NCBI GenBank assembly: GCA_947462335.1
Contig: OX381709.1
Location: forward strand, 67,138,609 to 67,202,608
DNA length: 64,000 bases
Direction: 5' to 3'
Origin: Harmothoe impar
Lineage: Eukaryota; Annelida; Polychaeta; Phyllodocida; Polynoidae
Below, one piece after another: positions 46,355 to 64,000 of the stretch (positions within the stretch are counted from its first letter, which is position 1; each line of letters begins with the position of its first letter). The notes beneath the pieces are model-generated. The model saw only the letters and a program-made list of their open reading frames with translations. It was not told where the DNA came from and did no database searches. The translations under genes were made by a program, and so were the position numbers.

Positions 46355-47020
46355 AAGTGTCACAAACAAAAGTGCATTTTACCCCCTCAAGAAGACTCTA
46401 AAAGTGTTGCCTCGCCCTGAAGAGATCCAAATTGTTTTACCTCCCAGACCAACCCCCCTCCCATCCTTGTCCTGCTGAAGGACTTCTGGTGACATGGGCA
46501 CATGCGCAGGAAGCAGGCAAATTGAGGAGAAGCATGACTACTCTCATTATGACGTCATCAGCTTGGTCACACTGCTCGTGACCTCCCTTTGGGGCAAGGT
46601 GAGAACTAATATGAAGGGTCGGATGTGTTTTCATGTCGCGAATAACCCAAGGCGGGAAAAAGTGCATTCAAACACGGCCTGGTATTGTCTCGTTTTTCTA
46701 TCATTTAGTTTTTGTCCTCTCCAGTTGGTGGTTGGATAATTATGATCATTAGTGTTTTATGTGCCAGTTTTGTGGTATTTATCGGCATCTGACACGGAAT
46801 TGCTGGTTTCACGGCCATGCTTCAAAACATCTGTGAAATGATCAATGGTACCCTTGAAAGCCAGTGTTAACCCTTTAAGGGCCGCATAGTGCTTTAATTC
46901 ATCATACCCTTTATGAATGCAGCCCCATCAGCAAGTTTACTCGCTTACTCACTTTATGAACACTCATCAATTATTGATAACGAGTATTACATTTTGTGTG
47001 TAGACTTGGCTCAGCTAAGG
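46355..47020. other. intergenic, no gene recognised
   Basis: No coding or RNA feature seen. A phrase TTAA.GGCCGCATAGTGCTTTAAT at about 46,875-46,900 has a relative at 54,645-54,675 inside a cathepsin H intron, which marks a short dispersed repeat. Confidence 0.45.
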
Positions 47021-47024
47021 GGTC

Positions 47025-47150
47025 CTTTTACGAAAGATTGAACGTGTGATTAACATCACAGATGACTCAGGGTCAGGGTGATAAAGTGACTGAAATGATG
47101 GACTAAACAACTGAATCTGTAAATATTATTTCAGGAACAATGAATTATTT
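47025..47150 (+). repeat. Duplicated segment, also at 51,870-51,990
   Basis: GATT.ACATCACAGA, GACTCAG.G.CAG, GTGATTGAA-like text, ATTATTTCAGG.ACAAT appear in order at both places. The downstream segment at 47,880-47,960 likewise pairs with 52,420-52,515. Confidence 0.6.
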
Positions 47151-47240
47151 GTCAATTCTGAGAGCAGGAATGTATTCCTGGGTCAAAACTACCCTCAAAT
47201 CATGTGTCACACTAGTATGTGATCATATTTCAGCTGAGCA

Positions 47241-47330
47241 GGTGTGTGTGGGCGAGCTGGTGGGTGTGGGTGAGACGGTGGGTGTGGGCGAGCCGGTGTG
47301 TGTGGGCGAGCAAGTGCGTCTGGGCAAGCA
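47241..47330 (+). repeat. 18-bp minisatellite, five units
   Basis: Units read like GGTGTGTGTGGGCGAGCT, differing at a few positions. As it is in multiples of three, it gives an in-frame VxVGEx hexapeptide repeat in one frame. No exon evidence around it supports translation. Confidence 0.85.
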
Positions 47331-47879
47331 GGTGGCTGTCAGTATCAGCGCCTGGTGGCGTGTAACCGCCGTTTTACGTGTGTAACAGATGATTAACTCC
47401 CCCCAGTCAATTACCACTGCCGACATATCTAGCAGAGGGGGGGGGGGTACTCACATTTCCATATAGTCTTTGTAACGATACGTGCATTGTCAGTGCAAAG
47501 TGAATCAGGGTTATCACAACACTGATCTGTTACATAAATAATATCAAGTAACCTCCCCTGTAAATTACCTCTAGTACTTAAGTGTTTGATAGATGTCTGA
47601 AAAAAAGCGTCTCACCTACCCCTCCCATAGAGATAGCATTGGTTGTCACGAACTATCCAAATTTGGGGTTATCGGTTATCTACACGCTCCCATAGAGCTC
47701 TATGCTGAAGCAAATTACCAGCAATTACTGCCTAATATTATTTTTCGTTTTTTAGGGGGTTACAGTTGGAATTTATAAAAAACAAATACACCATTAGATA
47801 GATATTGTGGAAAGTGATCTAATGACACCATGCAAGATGCAAAGAGTGAAATATTGACCAAATGGGAGCAATTTCATTT

Positions 47880-47960
47880 TTTCAAGGAAAAGAGGTGTCC
47901 AGAATCGTCTCACTAGACTCAGGGCAGACCCTGAGTCAAAAACAGAAATGTTATATAATA
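47880..47960 (+). repeat. Duplicated segment, also at 52,420-52,515
   Basis: CGTCTCAC, AGACTCAGG, GAGCCCTGAGTCAA-type text and AAATATGAATTAT-type text are shared. A short inverted pair (GACTCAGGG and CCCTGAGTC) lies inside both copies. Confidence 0.55.
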
Positions 47961-48265
47961 TGGGCGATTTTAATGTGAATCTATTAACACGTACAGATAT
48001 AGATGAGGCTCGATCAGGTTGATGACTTTTTTTTACTAATAACTAAGTGGATTTATATTTCTGATCATGTACCAACCTTCCTTAGGATTAAATGTATAAG
48101 CACAAAGATTAAAAAGAAAACTGTTAGAGCTAGAGCATATAAGAATTATGACTTTCAAGCAATTAAACTCATTTAACAGATGGGAAATGGGACGATATTG
48201 TTACCATTGATGACCCAAAATCAAAGAACTTTGATCTCTTTTGTATCCTCAGAGGTTCTATAGCG
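47940..48265 (+). pseudogene. Decayed LINE fragment (endonuclease C-terminus and linker)
   Basis: GDFNVNLL (from 47,963) matches the GDFN motif of APE-type LINE endonucleases. SDHVPTFLRIK (from 48,060, another frame) matches their final SDH motif. It is followed by YKNYDF and, after another frame change, WDDI..DDPKSKNFDLF, which resembles the linker before the reverse transcriptase. Three frame changes and a large internal loss show it is dead. The clade is not determined. Confidence 0.65.
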
Positions 48266-48970
48266 GGAGTAGGGCATTACGCCCGTGCTAGGTTTAGGTA
48301 CACTTACATTGTTTCGATGTAATTGTATTTAGTTGGCTATTTGGATAAGGATATCAGTACCTCTTTAATTAGGTAAATTCCGTAAATGGTCACTCAGGTT
48401 TTAGTTATTCACAAAATATTTGTGTAAAGGAATGCGAGCTTTTGTTTATTTTTCATTATCACTCCAAAATGCGGGTCGGGATGTGTTTTAGGTGGATGAC
48501 AACCTCGATAACGTATTTCTAGGCCATAAAGTGAACGCCTATGGGCTTATTAATCAAACTGAGTAAGCAGGATTGTATGTGTGTTTATTACTCGTCAGTG
48601 AGCTTTATGTCTGAAAGTTATAGCTACTTTTTATAGATTTGAACACTCTTTACTGTTGACAAACAGTACTTAACCTTCAAACCCTGCAGCTAGTCAGAAC
48701 CTCATATGTGGCATTAACATGGATACAGAGGTCGCTCTGAAAAAAATGCTCGTTATTTGGAAATACATGTACACGTATGTATATGGATTTCCTCGACAGC
48801 AATATACCGTAGGTATATATATGCATTTGTGTGACATAAGTGTCTGTCACAGCATTCAGTATTCCTAAAATCTCATGAGAACATGAGAACATAAATGATT
48901 TTGAGTACACATTCAAGCAGTAAGGATGAATCACATTTTTTTACTTACTTAAAAAATAACCTATACATCC

Positions 48971-49088
48971 GCCTCTGTGGCGCAATGGATAGCGCGCCGG
49001 ACTTCTATACCTGTATGTCATGCAGTGCTAGGTAACGTAGGAACGTTAAGATATCCGGAGGTTGTGGGTTCGAGTCCCATCGGAGGTG
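48971..49088 (+). tRNA. trnR-UCU: tRNA-Arg (anticodon UCU) with 45-nt intron
   Basis: Inserts arginine at AGA codons. All stems form: acceptor GCCTCTG/CGGAGGT, D stem GCGC/GCGC, anticodon stem CCGGA/TCCGG and T stem GTGGG/CCCAT. The anticodon TCT is at 49,004-49,006. The intron at 49,008-49,052 starts after position 37, the canonical place for nuclear tRNA introns, and holds a 6-bp hairpin (TAACGT/ACGTTA). The internal promoter boxes are TGGCGCAATGG (A) and GGTTCGAGTCC (B). A T5 Pol III terminator lies at 49,090-49,094. In animals tRNA-Arg(UCU) commonly carries an intron. The discriminator is G. Probably functional. Confidence 0.95.
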
Positions 49089-49089
49089 C

Positions 49090-49094
49090 TTTTT
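49090..49094 (+). terminator. Pol III terminator of tRNA-Arg
   Basis: TTTTT two bases after the tRNA 3' end. Confidence 0.9.
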
Positions 49095-49452
49095 CCTCTT
49101 GTTTAACGTTATTGTATTACTGTGATCAATCTGGCCCGAGTTGCAGTATACTGCAACCCGGGCATGATTGTCTATATATACCACTAAGAACGATGGCATA
49201 TTAATACGGTCAATAATTCCTTACACCATTGGTGTAGACCACTACATTTTACATACCCTTTTCTTAAAATCGACATGGGATATTGGCCCTATAGTGACAT
49301 GGGACATGACCATTCGTTAAAATCAACATGGCACAAAGTGATTATTAAACGACCGAGACATGGAACATAATCAGAGTCACTATATGGACCAAGATATTTT
49401 AATAATGGGATTAATTATTACTTTACCTACAGGCTACAGTACCAATGTCGGC

Positions 49453-49515
49453 ATGGTGCATGATTAATGCAGTCCTGGTGAGTTTCTCACCAGGGCTGCA
49501 TTCGTGCATCATGAT
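49453..49515. repeat. Near-perfect hairpin of about 28 bp
   Basis: The left arm CATGGTGCATGA.AATGCAG.CCTGGTGAG pairs with the right arm CTCACCAGG.CTGCATT..TGCATCATG. The differences in one strand become G-U pairs, and the loop is about 3 nt. Such a tight loop argues against a microRNA precursor; a small foldback element is more likely. Confidence 0.7.
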
Positions 49516-49519
49516 GACC

Positions 49520-51450
49520 TTAAAGGGTTAAATGATCATATATCGTATTGTGATCTTCTTGACACGATTTCCGTTGCCCATTATCCTTTTATTGAATAAC
49601 CATGGGCGCGCCCAGTATGACGCAGTCGGGGCACACCCAATGCTCTGGTTTCAGAGGGAAATGGTTAGACCTGACTTTTCGTGGAAAGTATTATCTAATT
49701 CGAAATGATTTAAACTAATGCAGATTTAGTTGTCAAGTCTATGCTACATTGTAAACGGCGGTAAACTCATTTGTTTTCAATAGAAATGGGTGCTAAGCTG
49801 GGTGCTGTTGGTAGGCGCTATTCCTGTTTAGTCAGTTTTAACGCATGTTCCATGTCGTCTTTAAAATCTTAATGTAAACTAGGATAACGTGGGTAATACT
49901 CATTGTTACACTTAAGGGTCCGATTCTCTTCTTGTATATAGTTCTTATTAGTTAATAGTTTGTACTTGTACATTCCTATGATGTATACATGTACTATAGA
50001 GTGAACAGATGGATACCCAGATAGGATTGATCTAGTTCACCTTATATTTATTCACAGAAAACCCACAAGGTACCCTACTGTTTATTATTATCTCTACACC
50101 AAACAAGCGCTACAGACATTCACTCATTGTGTCAAATATAGGAGAGCAATGGGCGGAGCATTGTTTACCAACCGTATGATTCAGATTATTAAATTAATGG
50201 TATTTGGACCAACTCACACTATGACGCGCCTTCGCATTAAATGGCTGGTTCTTAGAATTCTGATCATGTTTACCCTGATTGCTATCCAATCCATTAACTA
50301 TGGCCAGCTACTCATATAGAGTGCCCGGCTTCTCAGCCATGGCTATAATTGTGTTAGGGCTATATCAGTGCAGATACCTATTCATTTGATTCGTTTTGTT
50401 ATTCAGAAAGCCATGTTATTCCCTGAAGGTAGTACATGTATATGGAAAAAACTATTGACGCCGGGCAAATTCTTGAAGCAGTGTGAATATCGTAGTTTGT
50501 TTCCGAGAGTCCGTGCATAGGCTACTCATGGACAAAACTTTCTTTTCCTATCACCAATCCGTCAAAAGTATGATGCGGGTCCGCATTGGCTAAGTTTAAA
50601 TCGATATCAAATGTTCCAGTATTTTGCTATTTTACTGATAGATTTTTCAATCTTTACAACAAAAAAACGGGGAAACCTTCAAAACACAATTTTTGTGATG
50701 CCCACGGTGATGAGAAAGAAGTGTTTTGGGCTGGTCTTATATCTCGCTTTAGAAATAACAAACAAGCAGAAAATTAGAATAATATCAATTATTTCACAGA
50801 AATGTTTTTTTTAATATCACATATTTTCCATCACAATATGCTTCTTTTAAACCGTTTTACTGGCAATACCGCTGTTTCGTTTGAGAAAAGTATGGAAGAC
50901 AATTAGTGTTCTCTTTAATGCACGAGTCATATTTACTATTTGGTAAGCTGTTCATTGCAATAAGTTCCTCTGTAATACCATTGAAAAAGAGTTCTGAGTT
51001 CTGAGTTCATTTACAGTGTAAACATTATATAAGAGGAGTAAATATAATAATTCTCTTTTTGTAGTTGGGAGTGAAGCAGAAAGGTGCACCGATAAAACAT
51101 GGCGAATTTTTCCGGATTTTCGAGTTTAAGAGCTACTTCAACTCGTCTGATTCCCCGAGTAGGTCTTTAGTGCGGCCCATGCTTCCTGAGCCAGGAGGAT
51201 GCTACTTAAGGCGGACAGTTAACGCGGTTAGGCTCAATGGGATGGCCTAACTGGATTCAATCTCCCCTTAAATTGCCTTAATGCGGACAGACTCTCAACA
51301 CAATCCAATCTCGGGCAGGAGAAGTGGACTTTGCTGAGAGTAGCACACAGACTGCGTTTCTGATTAAGAATCTTTGAGGATTGTTTATGAATGAAATTAC
51401 TCCATATGGGTTTTGTAAGACTCTGTGCATGCGCACATGTGATCATGGCG
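49520..51450. other. intergenic, no gene recognised
   Basis: AT-rich region between the tRNA gene and the cathepsin H stop codon. It should contain the cathepsin H 3' UTR on the minus strand just below 51,452. ATTAAA-type signals on that strand occur near 50,911 and 50,813, but none is compelling. Confidence 0.45.
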
Positions 51451-51451
51451 C

Positions 51452-60609
<9,158 letters not shown>

Positions 60610-60639
60610 CTTGTAACTAATTTCCCGCTTCACTGGGTC

Positions 60640-60800
60640 GGCAAATATAAAGGGATAAGCAATGATGTCCTATTAAAGCTCCGTGTCCGTGTTTACTCCT
60701 ACACTGCAGGCACAGGAATGAAAGATAAACAAAACCGTTGTACGGCCAAACTTTTGATCACATGATCCCATTATCAGTCATGTGATATAGAAACCGGAAG
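60640..60800 (-). promoter_or_regulatory. CTSH promoter region with two TFE/MITF-type E-boxes
   Basis: TCACATGA at 60,758-60,765 and TCATGTGA at 60,778-60,785 lie 150-176 bp upstream of the start codon, 20 bp apart. Both are the core bound by MITF/TFE basic helix-loop-helix factors, which activate lysosomal genes in animals. An ETS-type ACCGGAAG follows at 60,793-60,800. A TATA-like TTTATATT on the minus strand near 60,647-60,654 is very close to the ATG. The assignment is inferred. Confidence 0.45.
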
Positions 60801-61234
60801 TTATCGTCTGCTGATGCACAGACGCTATGGCAGAATCACATCATGTCCTTTTTACTTCTGTTTTTACCTATAATGTTACCACAGAGAGCTTATTTTTCCA
60901 GTTTTGACCCGCAGGTATGTTTAGCAATGTGTCTAGGTTATTTCTTAACGTACTTTTAGGTGTTTAATTGAGCATTCAACCTCGGCTACCGCCGTACTAG
61001 CTCGTACTCCACTGTCTCCAGTCTCCAGTCCGTCTTCAAATCCTAGCCATGAAATCCTAGTTGAGCTTTTCCAACCTTCTACTACGTGAAGGCGTAGCAT
61101 CTGTGGGTTACGTCGGAACTATGAAATCCCAGATTTTATTTAGGGAATGGTCATTCTGCAGCCCAGGGGGCGGGGGGGGGGGGGGCGCAGTGGTGGGCAC
61201 AGATTATCTAAGTTACCTAAGTAATCTGTGGTGG

Positions 61235-61374
61235 CAGGGGCGGATCCAGGATTTTGAAAAAGGCAAGGGGGGACGTGAAATAGGCAATGTACTGGAGGTA
61301 TTGGAAATTGTCACATTAAAATATACAGAAAAATAGGGGGCCGGGTCCACCCCCCCCCCCTAAATCCGCCCCTG
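61235..61374. mobile_element. hAT-like MITE, CAGGGGCGGAT ends
   Basis: The left end CAGGGGCGGATCCAGGATTT and right end AAATCCGCCCCTG are inverted. The 8 bases outside, TGTGGTGG and GGTGGTGG, match at seven positions, as an 8-bp hAT target duplication would. hAT elements typically begin with CAG. Interior has no coding capacity. Confidence 0.8.
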
Positions 61375-61389
61375 GGTGGTGGGTTCGGG

Positions 61390-61490
61390 CTTTGGCGGGG
61401 GGGGGGGGGGGTGCAAAACAAAAAAAAAGCCCCCCCCCCCCCCCGCGGAGGCAGAAAATTGGCGACCCCGGCCCCCCCCCCCCCCCCCGT
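61390..61490. repeat. Cluster of G and C homopolymers
   Basis: Successive runs of G (about 61,396-61,411), C (about 61,430-61,444) and C (about 61,472-61,488). Proline- and glycine-rich frames here are artefacts. Confidence 0.9.
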
Positions 61491-63160
61491 TGGCGTTGTT
61501 AAATATCATTTGAACCCGGGGGGGCCACTCCCTATCTTTTCTATAGTAACTATGTGTGAACATCACCTAAAATTTAGGACCCTTATCACGGGAGAAAAAT
61601 CAACAAAACAGCACCATTTTCAAGGGAAACTGACCAAAAATCATAACCTAATCAAGGGGGCCCGAGACAAAATCCCTTATAAAGGGTGAGATTTAAAGCA
61701 ATAGCCCTCAAATGGTAGGCCTTTAATACCCTTGCCCTGTGGATAATATGTGTATTCAATATTGCAAATGTTGGATTAATGTCACATCTGAAAGTTTTTC
61801 CAGTAATTCAGCCATAAAATGTACCCCTTTTCCTCCAAAATTGCCTTAAAAGCAACCCTTTTCAAGGGCCCTCGCGGGCCCTTGCCTAGGGCCCAAAAAC
61901 ATACCCTTTCCCTTGGAATCGTGTTCACACATGGTCATCAATGCTGAGGGAGTGGCCCCCCCGGGCATTTGAATGACCCTAATTACCGTCTTATCATTCT
62001 TGGGGGGGGGGGGGGGGTTGACAAAATTAAAGAGTGGTCAACAAATTACACTTCAGGTTCGATCTCAAGCCCTCAGCCTCTAGATCTATCGATGGCAGTA
62101 GGCCTATATGGGGGGGGGGGGGGGGGGCACATGGCTTTGATCTTCAACTGAAACAGTGAAAGGGTCCGATACTGTATAGGGGTCAAGATGGACGTCCTGT
62201 GGGCGCATCCATTACTTAAGCGTGTAACTGGCGAGATAAGCACTGATACAGCAATCACAATGGGTACAGGCTGTTACATAATGCACCCTAAAAATTCTGC
62301 AGTGAAGGCCAGGGAGTCATCTGATTGGTTGATAATGCATCCAGCTACATGCCTATAGTGCCAGTGGCGTCGGGGATGCTTGGTGGGCTTGCGCCTTGAA
62401 CCGGCTTGGTGGATTTTCCCACATTGTCATTGGAATTCTTTTTCCTAACCGACACAGCGACATGGTCAAAATTGTGGGTACCGATGTAGAGGCATAGTAG
62501 GCCTAATGTGTCTATTATTTGCTAAAAAGGGGTAAATAAAAGGGATCCCTTCAGGGGGCAGATACAGTACCCAAAAATTGACTCGTAAACTTCAACACAG
62601 ACTCGCCAACAACAGTGTTGACTCGTGGACTATCAAATTGACTCTGAAATAGCCCCAAAAATACTTTTTTTTTTTTCTCAAAATTGGATAAAGATTTCTA
62701 CGGTCGGTCTTGTTTTGCTAGGTAGGGTCATGTAACCTGAAACACACTTTTTTTATTTGGCCCTACCAGGATAAAAATAAAAATCATCTAGAATAAAGAA
62801 TACAAGGTACACGCTAAGAAAAGTGTGTCACGCTCACGCTTTTTTTGTAGCTAATTTTAACACACCTTTTTTTTGTAATACATATATGTTTGCCAAATTT
62901 TTGAGGTTCTCAAATGGTGTAGCCTAAGTGAGTTGAAAGAAAAGTGTGTTGCTCTTTAAATGCATGTTCCAGGCCTAGGCCTATAACTATTTTAGGGTGT
63001 AGAACGGAATCATTTCCTTTCTAGTGGTCAGTGTGATTTTGTATGAACAAAGAATTATTTCTCCCTTGTCTTCTATCATTTCAACATCTATCTATCTCCT
63101 TTTTATATTTTAGAGGGTACCGGTACTCTACACGTAATTCTGTAAAACTCACCTGCACAA

Positions 63161-63191
63161 ATGGCACGCGGAAACATTGGCCAGTTCGCAG
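63161..63191 (+). CDS. First coding exon of an ankyrin-like gene (partial)
   Basis: ATG at 63,161 with A at -3 and G at +4 starts MARGNIGQFA, then a GTAGGT donor in phase 1. The exon at 63,513 begins with two bases completing the codon, so the pair is consistent. The identity of the gene is given under the second exon. Confidence 0.65.
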
Positions 63192-63512
63192 GTAGGTGAA
63201 TGAAGTCAATACATGCCTAAATGAATACTTTATAATGAGTGTTACCCGGATAGCGCAAAGAATGGCCTCGTGATATTTACATATCCATCAAGAAAATATT
63301 TACATCATAGAATATCCTGTATGCAGTTCGTCTTTCACTATGGGGGCCTGGGTATTTGGCTTTGGGGACAAGATGTATCCTCTAGTTTCCTACATTACTC
63401 ACTATCGTACAAATGAAACCAGACCCTTGTTGCTACCTCAATGTTCTAGCTTTAAAAAAAGGACAGAAATTGAATCAGGATGATGCTATCTTTAAATTAT
63501 TATCAATTGCAG

Positions 63513-63757
63513 TCAAAAGGGCGAAACTCTTAAAGCATGAACGTGGAAAACGTCGTCGTAAGGCTCGTCGGCAGGACCAGCCGGGGGTCCCGCCCGAACA
63601 CTACATGCCCCTCCTGGACCACGACCAGCAGGCCACATGGGGCCACCCCCTGGACGTCAGGCCCTCCGACCTGTTACCACACCTCAACTTCCCTGAGAGA
63701 CATTTCTTCAAGCTGATAGCACGTGGTGATGTGGAAGGTCTCAGGGAGTATATGAAG
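63513..63757 (+). CDS. Second exon of a possible TRP-channel or other ankyrin-repeat protein (runs off the window)
   Basis: 245 nt: 2 bases plus 81 codons, acceptor TTGCAG and donor GTAATT. Codon use is GC-rich at third positions, unlike the surrounding AT-rich DNA, which supports real coding. It reads a very basic stretch (HERGKRRRKARRQ), then a region rich in His, Asp and Pro, then FPERHFFKLIARGDVEGLREYMK. That last piece has the shape of a first ankyrin-repeat helix pair (..LF..I.RGD.EGL..Y), as near the start of the ankyrin domain in TRPC and TRPV channels. I do not recognise the protein with certainty; any ankyrin-repeat protein is possible. It is transcribed away from cathepsin H. Confidence 0.6.
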
Positions 63758-63854
63758 GTAATTGACAATGTCAGGAGTTTAAGGGCGACTCCGCCTTTTT
63801 TGATGATCTTAATTGTCTTCCTTTCCTTTTAAGGGAGTGATCATTTATTATCAA

Positions 63855-63965
63855 CAGGGGGGGGGGTGGTGGGTTTGGGGGGGGGGGCAAAAAAATTTGG
63901 ACCCCTTGACGGGGGGGGCAAAAAAATTTGGACCCCTTGACCGGGGGGGGGGCAAAAAAATTTAA
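63855..63965 (+). repeat. Tandem GGGGGGGCAAAAAAATTTGG repeat in intron 2
   Basis: Three units of about 37 bp: a G run, CAAAAAAATTTGGACCCCTT and GAC. The third is truncated. Confidence 0.88.
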
Positions 63966-64000
63966 CCTGTTTTGAGCCAAAAAGCCCGCGCGTTACTATG

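Larger units (their letters stand above)
60830..63160. other. Intergenic region between divergent genes, homopolymer-rich
   Basis: Contains a hAT-like MITE, several G or C runs of 10-19 bases and a copy of the CAGCGACATGGTCAAAATT repeat (62,455-62,482). No exon was recognised apart from the probable 5' UTR just before 63,161. Confidence 0.5.

Noticed and set aside
46211..46420. Tyr-Ile repeat frame
   Set aside because: A TA microsatellite.
49453..49515. MicroRNA precursor
   Set aside because: The loop is about 3 nt, too short for Drosha/Dicer-type processing; kept only as a hairpin.

Overview
The window is animal nuclear DNA: AT-rich, gene-poor and repeat-dense. It has spliced genes with GT-AG introns, an intron-bearing nuclear tRNA gene, dinucleotide microsatellites and many short inverted-repeat elements. 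A disabled Toll-like receptor with two cysteine clusters, an 11-exon cathepsin H gene and fragments of LINE-like and Penelope-like retroelements fit a marine invertebrate (lophotrochozoan or invertebrate deuterostome). The phylum cannot be fixed from sequence alone.

Layout. 1-38 kb holds no gene I can support. Between about 5 and 33 kb it is a mosaic of diverged non-coding blocks (called A to H here), all in the same orientation and partly in repeated order, which looks like an old tandem segmental duplication. It is broken up by foldback elements, terminal-inverted-repeat (TIR) elements and tRNA-like SINE pieces. At 38.2-38.4 kb there is a promoter-like stretch with three evenly spaced inverted CCAAT boxes. 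At 40.58-43.56 kb lies a plus-strand Toll-like receptor pseudogene: signal peptide, leucine-rich repeats, two cysteine-rich caps, membrane segment and TIR domain are all recognisable but broken by frameshifts and stops, except for an intact C-terminal third. 44-49 kb is intergenic with microsatellites and a decayed LINE. A tRNA-Arg(UCU) gene with a 45-nt intron lies at 48,971-49,088.

The main intact gene is cathepsin H on the minus strand (ATG at 60,609, stop at 51,452). I rebuilt 11 exons in consistent phase (1,020 nt, 339 residues), including the mini-chain region that gives cathepsin H its aminopeptidase character. Its introns carry a 28-bp minisatellite and several TIR elements. Just upstream are two TFE/MITF-type E-boxes, which fits a lysosomal gene. 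Transcribed away from it, two plus-strand exons at 63,161-63,757 begin a gene of uncertain identity with an ankyrin-like segment; it runs off the window.

Recurring themes are a family of TIR elements ending in TACCGTA, tRNA-like sequences lying inside inverted-repeat elements, and a very high density of long G or C homopolymers.
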